26,837 nt of DNA, from NCBI GenBank assembly GCA_003667245.1, contig RCNN01000544.1:1-26837 (forward strand), read 5' to 3'. The notes under the pieces were generated by a model. It saw only the letters and a program-made list of their open reading frames with translations. It did no database searches and had not been told where the DNA came from. Positions 1 to 9,744 of this stretch are shown here, in pieces. The stretch comes from Heterostelium multicystogenum (taxonomy: Eukaryota; Evosea; Eumycetozoa; Acytosteliales; Acytosteliaceae). A program made the translations under genes and the position numbers. Numbering within the stretch: the first letter of the stretch is position 1; every line of letters begins with the position of its first letter.

Positions 1-317
1 ATAGGTACCAACAAGAAGGCAGGTAAACCAACTAACCATGTGTATGTATTTAAAATGTTAACAAACCATTTAGATAATGTTCGTTCTTATTATGATATTA
101 ATATTAATAATAATTATTTCATGTTGATGCCAAATTTTATTGATCAATGGTTGTTGTAGTTATATCACTTGGATTGTTGATCTTCATGGGAATGAGATTC
201 TATAATTCACAGAAGTTTATGCCAGCAGGTTTAGTCTCATTGATGTCTTTGATTGTATTTGTCAAAGACTTACTTGGAATATTAATAATAAATTTATTAT
301 TATACAATAATAAATAA
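1..317 (+). CDS. TMEM14-family membrane protein, 3' end
   Basis: C-terminal part of a small multi-helix membrane protein of the TMEM14 (UPF0136) family; members sit in mitochondrial or ER membranes, and vertebrate TMEM14C is linked to haem synthesis. Two exons are visible: 1-22 and 160-317, joined across an intron at 23-159 (GTAAAC...TTGTAG). The join makes a Val codon and gives IGTNKKAV followed by the hydrophobic stretch ISLGLLIFMGMRFY. After it comes KFMPAGLVSLMSL, the family's recognisable motif in its last helix pair. The stop is TAA at 315-317, after an Asn/Leu-rich tail of about ten residues. The N-terminal helices lie outside the window. This is one of the few genes here whose visible frame is intact. 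Family assignment is by motif recognition; the mitochondrial or ER location is family knowledge only. Confidence 0.72.
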
Positions 318-331
318 TAAAAATAAACAAA

Positions 332-1474
332 ATGAAAATTGCAGTTTGTTTGTTTTGGCACTTTTCTTTCATTGAACTCAATCAAGTTGAGTTCAGCACT
401 TTCACTTTGGTCGTTTCCCAAAACCATAAAAAGAACAAACTTTATCTATTATATATTTATGTCAAGCGTTGTAGATTGATTCTATTGGATAGCAATATTG
501 ATTAGGAGGATGTTGAGCTTTTTAACAAAGTGCCCACAAGCCAAGGAGTATTTCTGTTTGGATGCGTGGCTCGTACTTTTAAAGGTACCCGAGAAATATA
601 TGATGACCGAAGACTTGAGGAAGATATGCCGAAAAGATTGACAAAAGAGCTGTAGTATTTTCAAAACATAGACAATATTGCAGCAGCGAAGGAGGATCCT
701 CTGGACTACATTATATAATAAGCGAATCGAATATATCGTTGATATCCTTAAAAACCCATACATTGTCACATGATAAAACCTACAAACTTGCTTTTGCATT
801 CCTTTCGGTTGCACTGTCACAGCTGAGTCCTAACCGTACGTTTGAAATTAGATTTATTATTGTAAGTCTAGTCTCTACGATCGAATCAAAATCAATCGAA
901 ACCAACCAGCTAACTCTCTCTTTCTTTCATTCAAGGAATCATTGGTTGAATATAAATTTAAATTTGGTTATCAAGTAGAACAACAAGGCAATCGTAGATA
1001 TATCAGTAAGTCACTGCTCTACAGTGTTTGTTATTGATTGTTTGCTAACATTGAGCTCTCGATATACATGATCAGCATAAGTTCCCTTGTCCTAATTGTA
1101 TGACAGAATGTGAAATCGTCAATAGTGTAATACAGTTGTTCGTAAAGAGCGAGCAGCTGGCAGCATGTCATCAGTGCTCTGTAAACGTATGTGAATGTTT
1201 CAACCTAATCCAATCTCGAAAAAAGCTCTAACATCTCTCGTGTCTAGCTTTTTGTTTGTAAAATGCCCCAGAGAATAACTGCCAAAGTGGATACATTTGT
1301 GTTTTTGGATGAACAAAAAGAGTTGTCAATTGCTCTGTATGCAGAATTCATTTGTATTAAACGCTCCTTTTTATAAAGCATCCTTTCAATACATTTCCAG
1401 TCAGTTCGAGTACCTTCGATACAAACAAGAAAGAACAGAGTATATTGTTTTACAGATGGATGTTTATACTTAGT
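332..1474 (+). CDS. Putative OB-fold / zinc-ribbon protein (RPA1- or SHLD2-like, tentative)
   Basis: I cannot name this gene with confidence. Read with introns at about 862-935, 1006-1075 and 1187-1246, the plus strand gives a protein with OB-fold flavour. An early segment (about 470-650) contains ILLDSNID, then VELFNKVPTSQGVFLFG. A later exon carries FPCPNCMTEC, about 24 residues, then CHQC, which looks like a four-cysteine zinc ribbon. After the ribbon come strand-like stretches (ITAKVDTFVFLDEQKEL). OB fold followed by an OB fold holding a zinc ribbon is the plan of RPA1 DBD-B/C and also of shieldin subunit SHLD2, single-stranded-DNA-binding proteins. The frame is broken by stops at about 506 and 650 and by indels near 1006 and 1365. 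The start at 332 is only the first usable ATG. The stop at 1472-1474 lies 3 bp before the next gene's ATG, so this may be its N-terminal half. Confidence 0.38.
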
Positions 1475-1477
1475 CAA

Positions 1478-2817
1478 ATGAGAATCAATTCAGAACAAAT
1501 CAACCAATTCAAAAAGAAGTTTCAAAAGGAAGCGGAAACTATCAAAGAACATAAAAGAATCGCAGAGAATCCAGATTTGAAAGCTAAGTTCAACGCAACT
1601 TATAGAGAACGTTATGGTATATCACAATTGAATAATAAAATTCCACATACACAGACATCAATACAACGTCCACCGCAACCAAACCAACAACCACGTCCTC
1701 AACAACTATCCACCACAGCAAGCAAAGCCAAACACATCTGTATATAATCAATCACCAGCAATATTACCAGTCCAAAGAAGGACCGTACCCATCTATTCCC
1801 CTCCACAATCCTGGCGTTTATGCTGTTCCACCACCTACATCCGTGGCAACAACAACCCAGACAATCGATCTTGTATCCAGCAATCCTCCAATTCCTAAGC
1901 AAACACCTACTGTTGTTCAAAAAACCCAGTTTACCATCCAAGCCACAACCACTTTCACCAGAGGAGCTTTTAGCAAAAGAAGAGAAGAAATCAGACTGAG
2001 AAATCTCGCGACAGTCAAAGAAGCATGGGAGTCATACCCATATTAGCAAAACGTGTAGCACAAAGAAGAAATATATTTCAGGAAACTGTTGATCAAGATG
2101 TTAAAAAGCCTATCCTTTTATTAATGTGGAGGCAAAACAACCCACTACACAGATACTCAAGGTCCCTATCAAACAAATACCAAGCAAAAAGAGTAGCAAG
2201 TTTGTCAAAAAGTCAAAGAAAGAAACTTAGAAAAGAAAAAGAATTCAAATGAAGAATAGTAATAAATAGTAATACCGTAGTAAAATCACAAAATTATCAA
2301 ACCAGGCAATAGCAGCACAACTACTACAAGCCAGAAATCAACAGATCTAAAGAAATCTTCAGCATTAAAAGAGAAGGAGGCAAATGTAACAAAAGATAAC
2401 CAACAAAGTTTAAGAGAGAAAATAGCAATCAGAGAAAGAGAAAGAGAGATTCAATTAGATAAAGAGAGGGTCAGAGCAAAAGAAAAGGAAGATTTAATGA
2501 AATCAAAGAAAACAGGCCTCCACACAGGAGTATTAGCAAGTCGCCAACTTCGAAGAATACTCCTGTTTAAGATAGAGCAGGAGGTTGAAGACGAAGGTGA
2601 TGATGAAGGAGAATATGCAGTGGAGTGTATATTGAAGCACAAAATTGTCAATGGAGAAATAGAGTATCTGGTCAAATGGGAAGGTTACAATGTCAGTGAA
2701 GCCAGTTGGGTCAATGAGAAACTATGTAATTGTAAAGCATTAATTCAGAAGTATTTGAGCTCACAGGGTTTTGAAATCAATATAGATGTTGTGCCGGATC
2801 TTCATTTCCATAAATAA
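1478..2817 (+). CDS. Basic protein with C-terminal chromodomain
   Basis: The C-terminus is a clear chromodomain, about 2614-2765: EYAVECILKHK, then EYLVKWEGY and ASWVNE, with the aromatic residues (Tyr, Trp, Trp) that cage methyl-lysine in HP1-type domains. It is preceded by an acidic stretch (EQEVEDEGDDEGEY) and a long Lys/Arg/Glu-rich, probably coiled segment. The N-terminal part (NSEQINQFKKKFQKEAETI onward) is charged and helical, followed by a Pro/Gln/Thr-rich linker. Frames change near 1745, 2040 and 2235, and an intron at about 2256-2318 (GTAATA...AATAG) would connect the middle to the chromodomain exon. No chromoshadow, SET, helicase or integrase domain is visible, so a cellular chromatin reader is more likely than a chromovirus remnant. 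The inferred role is binding methylated histone H3. The stop TAA is followed immediately by AATAAA-like sequence. Confidence 0.62.
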
Positions 2818-2840
2818 AACAATTGTCTGGATATTCCAAC
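2818..2840. other. Convergent 3' junction, 23 bp
   Basis: Only 23 bp separate the stop codon of the chromodomain gene (+) from that of the APC8 gene (-). AATAAA overlaps the plus-strand stop, and the minus-strand tail also contains AATAAA, so mature transcripts probably overlap tail to tail. Confidence 0.6.
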
Positions 2841-5033
2841 CTATTTATTGTTTACACTATCGGATTGTTGTTTCATTTGAATTCCAACTCTAATATCTTT
2901 GAGTAAAGACTTTGCTTCTTCCTTTTCGGGACCGGCATAGTCCAGCAGTCTGAGACAATACTTTTCCGCATGATCAAACTGTCCAAGTTTGTGGTGATGG
3001 TGTGCTAAGAAGTGGAGTGCATCAATTGTCTCTTGTCCATCAATCTTTTCATTATCGCGATGATATAGATTCTTCTTGTAATAGTAGGCTGCTTCTTCGT
3101 TTCTCTGCATGTCTTGATATAGCTTTGCAAGCTTTGAAAGTGCTACACGCTCAGGATCATAATTTTCTTCTGCTCTCTCATAACAGCGTATGGCATCAGG
3201 TATTCTCTCTAAAATCTCATAGCAACCTGCTATAGCACACCACATTCTAGGATCATAAGGATGGATTGCAGTTGCCTTTTGGAAATAGTACAGCGAATAT
3301 AACGGTAATTTGAGAAGCTGATAAGTTTGTCCAAGTCCGTACCATGCTCTATAATCCTTTTGTATTGATATTCCACCGCTTTTCTATAAGCATTGATAGC
3401 AGCTGCAACATTTTTAATCTCAAGGAACTCATGTCCAATTAAAGTCCATGCTTTATTACTTAATGATTAGTAAGTCTAACTAAAGATCCAGGAACAAGAT
3501 TTACATACCAGCAAGATATTTATCATTTAGTTTTAGTGCTCTTTGGAAATAGAGGATTGCTTTTTCGTGCTCTGATTTCAAAACTGTAGTAATTGCCAAT
3601 AATACAACATGTTTCTGGAGAATACTTCTCGGTCATCATTGCATTATGGGCAAGCATACTTAGATTCGCTTTATTATTGTGGACATAGAGAATATTGCTG
3701 TATACATCGATGCTTTCCAATCTGTGTGGCTCTATTTCTAATATTTTCTCAAATAACTCTTCTGCCACGCCATATTCTAGGAAGATGAAATTAGTATATT
3801 GATCTGAATAAATTAAGTTTAGTACCTACCTCTAAGATTATAATGTCCAATTGCATTTTGTGCGGCTATATATGTGGAGTTGGGGAATGTTTTTGGAGAG
3901 GTTGTTATAATTGAGAGTGATTCTTTGTTTTGTTGTAGTTCAAGGTGTAGTATGTGCATTAGAAAAAGTCTTTCATAAAATGATCAGGGAGCTTGAGTTG
4001 TGCTATTGATTGTATATTTTTGCAAAGTGATGCCAGATCTAACCAAGCCGACCAGTTGCATGGGTAAAGTGTGAGGGATCGGACGAGGATCTGTTTTGAT
4101 AAAGGTACATTGTTGTTTTTTCCATAATACTATTGAATAGAGATAGAGAAGGAATGGGTCGTGAAGCTCCTCTTTTGTATTGAGATACCACTGCTGGATT
4201 CGATTTGAAAGTTGTTGCATTTTTCTCTGCTCGTCTGTTCATTTCCTGTTGCACCAACTCCCATCTTTGTGTTGTCTCCGTTTGCTCCGCTGTCTGCGGC
4301 ATTATCTGCTGCACTCGTACTGCTTCCAGTATTTCCAGCCTGTCCATTTCCACTGCCACTCTTTCCTGAGGTTTGATCGGGCGACTCTCAACAGCCTCTT
4401 CAAGTGATCGCTTCTCATATGCCAAATATAATGAATACATTGAAGAAAGAGCGAAAGTGAACTCTTGCATGCATTGTGATTGAGTACATCTGCACAGCGT
4501 CGATACTCCTTCAAATCAAAGTAACTTTTTGCCAGCAGATACTTTGCGTGCTCCTCACTTCCATGTTGTATTGTGCACATGCCAGCATATGCGGGAGGAG
4601 TCGGAGTATCGGTTGACAGCTCTTGAAAGCCATGTCTATTGTGGTGCCAAAATGCAACGCTGACATATATTCATATTACAATCAACACAGTACACGATAC
4701 AGTCATGGTTATGGTGTGTATACTACATTTTACTTTTCTATCTTTATCAAATTCACTATTGCCACTTCCATTACCATTGCCATTGCCATTACCACTTTTG
4801 CTCTCTACAAACTCGTTTGTATTCAAACCATTTAATTGTTCAGAAGCATTTTGAACTTAGATACAATCCTCTTTTCGACAGATCTTCAATCGACTTTATC
4901 AGTTCATTTTTAATATTTAACTACCACCAGTATTACTACTACTACTACTACCACTGTTGCTATTGCTGTTGATGTTGCTACTGCTGCTGTTGATACTGAT
5001 AATGCTATCACAGCTGTGATTATTCGTATTCAT
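2841..5033 (-). CDS. anapc8: Anaphase-promoting complex subunit 8 (CDC23), TPR protein
   Basis: TPR scaffold subunit of the APC/C ubiquitin ligase, which drives mitotic exit by marking cyclin B and securin. Reading from 5033, a Ser/Asn/Gly-rich start (about 37 residues) leads into IEDLSKRGLYLSSK and ASEQLNGL, then a Gly/Asn repeat. After an intron at 4660-4733 comes HAKYLLAKSYFDLKEYRRCA. TPR helices fill the rest: GHEFLEIKNVAAAINAYRKAV, YRAWYGLGQTYQLLKLPLYS, MWCAIAGCYEILERIPDAI and a final TPR ending at TAG 2841-2843. Other introns lie at 3451-3508 and about 3777-3831. The gene length fits the family. Breaks: two bases appear lost near 4846-4851, removing a Trp codon (SSK-W-ASEQ), with further shifts near 3360, 3590 and 4200-4600. 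The N-terminal poly-Ser/Asn segment is typical of dictyostelids. Identification rests on several conserved TPR blocks in order. Confidence 0.88.
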
Positions 5034-7208
5034 TATTACTATAAAATACAAATACTAATAAATATCACATAATCAAATTTGTAAGTAACAATAGATTTTC
5101 CCTCCAAAATTTTCAAAAACAAAAACTTTGGGAATTGAGTACAACACTTTTGGAACTCCATGTCTGATTGGTTATTATATCTAATTTTACTGTAATATAA
5201 CAATAGAACTAATATCACTTGTGTGGAGGTCAGGTTTAAATGGACAGTTCGTACAGAAGCAGGGGAAAAGTAAGATGGCAGACCAGATCCCAGATCAAAA
5301 AACAAATAAACACTTAATTATACTAAAAGATTTTAGAAGAGTTGGACCCTGATTTCTAACAGACATTCACATTATAAAAATATATTTAAATAATCTATAC
5401 TACAAAATACTTTTTTGAAAAAAAAAAAAAAACTACTGTTGATAACAATCTATATACTTAGATAATATTATCAGGAATTTAGTTTTTATTTTTAAAAGAA
5501 ATGTCGTGTTGTTTAAAAGACACCTAATATCAATTTTAAATGATCAAAACATTTATTCATCAAATTTTCTATAGATCTCATACTATTTTTAGGAAGTACA
5601 CCATTGGTGGAGGTAACCAATGAATTTGAAAAAAAAAAAAAAAAATGTGGGTAGAGTCCACCCCACCAACGACCATAATGTGGTTTTTCTTATTTTATTG
5701 CGAAACTTTAGCAAAAACAAAAAAGATCTTTGAACCAATTTGGAACGTGCACATGAGATAACTTATATATTATCTGCCACACTCCCCTCAGATAGCTTTA
5801 CATAATGCCACAATACTTTTTACTCTTGGATAAAGAAAACAAAAAAAACAACATTGACAATGGCAAAATCAAAACCCACATAATAAATATTATTCTAACG
5901 ACATTTTCACAACCTCTCTATCGGTATGTATCCATGCACCACCACATATTTACAATATCACTGTTACAGTAGAGAGTCTAGAACCCAGGGCAAATTCGAT
6001 ATTAGTCCCATTTTTATAATAACTATTAAATATCTACTTCCATGTCACTCAATCCACCATTCAAAATACTCCTCAAAACACTCCAAATAGATAGATAGAT
6101 AATATACATACATAAATATCTATATTATATATATATACACATCTATATTATATAATTAATTTGAATTTATTAACAACTCATTAACAATTAATTAAATTTT
6201 AAAATAGTATTAATTCATCTTAAAGTAAATAAACAAAAATTATTATTAATTAAAGTAATAATTAAAATATTATATTATAAACTATTTGATAAAAAAAAAA
6301 TTATTATTAGTATTTTAAATACATAACAACAACAAAACAACAATAATATAATAATATATAATAATAAAAATAGAAACAAAGAATTTATTACTTTTGGATC
6401 TGTAGATATGCCTATATCCACATCCACACACACTAGTCGACCAAATAAAAAAAATACTCAACCAATAATAAAAACAAAAAAACCTATACCTTTGGGTTCA
6501 TCTCACCACTTCTCCAACAAAAGATAGAGTTTGTTGGGCAATTCTTTTTTACCCCACACCTATCCTCATTCTATAGACGTCTATCAACAACAACAACTAC
6601 TACTACAAGATCTCTCCAAATCAACAAACCATTTTTACAACAACGAGTTTGTTCTAGTTCACTCCAACAGCAAACTACCAAGGAGCCAACCAACAGACGT
6701 TAGTTTTATACATTCACTGGTAACATTGAACAACATACACATACATTCATACATACATACACACTTCTTTAGAATTACATATTGACATTCAATTGACCAA
6801 AGCAACCAAACTATTCGATCTTGAAAATCGAAATCATTTTTTATTTTTTTATTTTGTGAAGTTATTTGTAGAGAATTACTCAGGACTAAAGTCGTGACAG
6901 CTGCAACATACACTTCCAACCAATATTTTCAAAATCATAATAGGATCATTTAGGTGATTCTTTCATGAATTATCGTATTTGTTGTACAATTATCAATTAC
7001 ATAATAATAATAATATTATATTTTAAATTTCATACCTGTTTGTTAATTTTTCCTTTTATTTATTAACTTTAATTTGTATTTTTAAATAGATTAGAATTTG
7101 AAAAAAAAATAATATCGTTGGAATAAACAATAAGAGTTTATTTTTATATTATAATATATATTTATTATATTCTAAATATAGAATAGAATAGAATAGTATA
7201 ATATAGAA
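5034..7208. promoter_or_regulatory. Divergent intergenic region between APC8 and the ARM-BTB gene
   Basis: About 2.2 kb without a supportable gene. It lies between two genes transcribed away from each other and so must hold both promoters. It contains long A runs (5418-5432, 5630-5645), a perfect short inverted repeat at 5602-5622, a TA-rich core at 6100-6370 and a CA/CAA-rich stretch at 6400-6780. The last reads as open frame with Gln runs but has no convincing coding character; it may be 5' untranslated leader of the plus-strand gene. Confidence 0.45.
5602..5622. repeat. Short inverted repeat (7 bp arms, 7 nt loop)
   Basis: CATTGGT and ACCAATG are perfect inverted copies around GGAGGTA, followed about 8 bp later by a 16-base A run. 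It could form a small hairpin or be a protein-binding palindrome. Function unknown. Confidence 0.4.
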
Positions 7209-9317
7209 ATGAATGGAACAATTAACCATATAGACTCGGGATTTATATCCTCAATGCGAAATGAGTCACCAATATTAAGTTTTATGGAAAATGTAGATAG
7301 GTAAGAGTTTGATAAAATAATAAATATTTAAATGTAGATAGCAATTAGATGGTGATAAATAAATTAACTATAATACTTCTATTTAAATATGTATAGAATT
7401 TTAAATTTACAAAATCACAATACCCCACAACTACAACATACTGGAATGTTTTTTCTAAGTGAATTAACTTTTCAAAGATTTAAATTTATGGTAACTGTTT
7501 TTGCAAAGTTCCGTTCTTTTAGACCCATTTTATCTCTTTTAGCATCGAAAGAGAAGAAAAACAAGAGATTTGTCATTTCATTATTATGGAATTTCTCAGC
7601 AGAAGGTATGTATTATTAATAATATCCTTATTACTCTAAAAATTAATTAACTTAATCATATGTGGTTTAAATTTATTCAGAGAGTTTTGAAAATTAAGCT
7701 ATTTGATGAAGGAATTTTCGATTTCATTTTTGAGAATATGGATAAATTTGGAGAAGACCAAACTTTGGCTATATCAGCTATTATCCAAAATCTATCAGAA
7801 TACAGATTCGAACGTGGAATCATTAACCCTAATCAACTCAAGATCTCAAAGAATAAGTTTTTGATGAGATTATTAATTGAGAGAGCATCTAGTAGAGATA
7901 AAGAGTTGAAATTCCTCTCTTTGTTTGATGACCATTTGCAACCTTTCAATGCATGAAGAAATTAGATTGAAATTCATAAAAGAAGGTTATTTCAAACCAA
8001 TATTAGATTTTCTTAATGAATACCATGAGGACTACCAAATTCCAGCAACTTTCAACTGGGTTACTCTTCAACCACATGTCCCACTTTTAGAATCCAAAGA
8101 TGTCGAAGTCCAATCATTTGTATTATATTGTATATAATAGCTTTTCATCAGGATGTAAGCATCTTAATATATTATATTTTACCTACATTATTTTATAACT
8201 AATCAATTTATAATTAGCGAGATATGATAGATCACTATGGAAAGGATTAATGCAGAATAGAGGTGTCTTATCCCTCGGAAATCTAACTAAATCGAATAAT
8301 GAATTTGTTTCTTCTTTGGCTAAGAAAATATCTAAATCTCTAGGAATAGGAGGTAAATATATAAAGGAATAATCAATGATATATACAAGTTTCTTATACT
8401 TTTGATTTATTTAGAATCTTCCATTATGGTTGAGGATCCTGATGTTGAAATGACAGCTAACATTAAGAATTTATATACTCAATCATTATTTACAGATGTA
8501 AGTCAAAATTATTCTCTTTTCTACCTTCAATTTTCGTTCTAACATGTTTCTTAGTTTCACCATTCAATGTGGATCTGAGTCTTTCAAAGTTCATAAATCC
8601 ATATGCCTCTCCAGATGTCGGAAACTCAAAGAAATTCTCAAAGATCAAAACGAAAATATAAGAGTTGTGAATAGCCCCGAAGGAATATTTGGCGAAGTTC
8701 TCGAAATCCAAGATCTCCAATTGTTTGAGATTCTTAGAGAGATTTTCAAATACCTCTACGGATTCAATGCAGATCTGACTGAACCCACTGCTAAGATCAT
8801 TATTAAATACGCCAATCGACTCGAGCTTGATGAACTTAACAACATTGCGAATACTACTTGTGGCACTATATAGATTGTGACAATGCTGGAGAGTATCTAG
8901 ACATTGCCATGGAGAGTAACGCCGAACAACTCCAGAGAGTTACACTAGAATTTATCATTAGGAACATTGTATTCATTTACAATGGTAACTTTACATATTA
9001 TATCCCAGAAAACTCACCAATCAACCAAAGCAATGAAATCAACAACAACAACAACGATAACAACAACATAATAATATTGAAATGAATCTTGATCACTGTA
9101 AAATAGAATCTGACGAAGAGGATGAAGCTACAAGTAGCAACAGCGTCACCAACGATAAACACAACAACGACAACAACGAAAAAAGAAAAAACAATCTAAA
9201 TGGAGAGGACAATGGAATGACAGAACCAAAGAGTGTGTCTATGAAACCTATCGCAAGTTCTTAGACAAACAAAAGAAAGAGATATTCCAATTAAATTTAG
9301 AAGTAATGAACCAATAA
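7209..9317 (+). CDS. Armadillo-like repeat and BTB/POZ-BACK domain protein
   Basis: Multi-exon gene starting at ATG 7209 (MNGTINHIDSG). Introns: 7301-7396, 7606-7680, about 8154-8219, 8353-8414 and about 8499-8551. The N-terminal half is helical armadillo-like repeat (SLLWNFSAE, TLAISAIIQNLSEY, TICNLSMHEEIR, FVLYCIYN, LSLGNLTKS). The C-terminal half (about 8552-8850) is a BTB/POZ domain: FTIQCGSESFKVHKSICLSR, IFKYLYGFN and IIKYANRLELDEL. A BACK-like helix follows (EYLDIAMESNAEQLQRVTLE). The tail is Asn-rich and then acidic/basic, ending at TAA 9315-9317. ARM+BTB proteins are commonly substrate adaptors for cullin-3 ubiquitin ligases; that role is inferred. The reading frame shifts near 7694 (extra T), 7922, 8136 (TA repeat), 8552, 8857, 9062 and 9230; similarity continues across each. 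I do not recognise a specific orthologue name. Confidence 0.78.
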
Positions 9318-9744
9318 TTAACATATTATTATACATAGTTTTATTATTATTATATATATATTTGATATTTTATTATTATATATATTCAAATTCACAAATA
9401 ATAGTTGTATATTTATTAGTACATCAAAACAAAAAGACAAAAGACATTCATTTATTTATTTAATTAAAAATAAACAAATTAAAAATATATTCTTTAGATT
9501 AAAATCCCTCAAACCTTTTTTAAATCTTGTATTTATTGGAATTTTTATTAATACTCTTGCATTTAATTTATTTTGATTACTGTTTGATTTGTTTTGAAGA
9601 CTAAAGTATAAAGATATTAAGATAACAAGTTATATATATATTAACAAAGACAGGAGATACAAATACGATAATTAATTATTTGAAATAACATCAAATTCAT
9701 TAGTTATCAAACCAAAGTATAATAGATAGATTAGATATAATAAC
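9318..9744. other. AT-rich intergenic spacer
   Basis: Separates the ARM-BTB gene from the downstream co-directional SPT2 gene. TA repeats near 9350-9385 and T/A-rich sequence up to the next start; presumably terminator plus promoter. Nothing coding seen. Confidence 0.4.

Noticed and set aside
482..820. 112-codon open frame on the minus strand
   Set aside because: Cys/Tyr/Leu-rich composition without a domain. The plus strand of the same stretch gives better protein-like segments (VELFNKVPTSQGVFLFG), so this looks like a shadow.
1478..2817. Chromodomain as part of a Ty3/gypsy chromovirus integrase (Skipper-type element)
   Set aside because: No integrase core, reverse transcriptase, protease, gag zinc knuckle or LTR is visible nearby. 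The segment before the chromodomain is a charged helix and acidic stretch, as in cellular chromatin proteins.
6531..6785. 84-codon plus-strand open frame with a Gln run
   Set aside because: No ATG at the reported start (TTG), low-complexity CAA/CA-rich DNA, His/Ser/Asn-rich product without a domain. More likely untranslated leader or promoter DNA of the downstream ARM-BTB gene.
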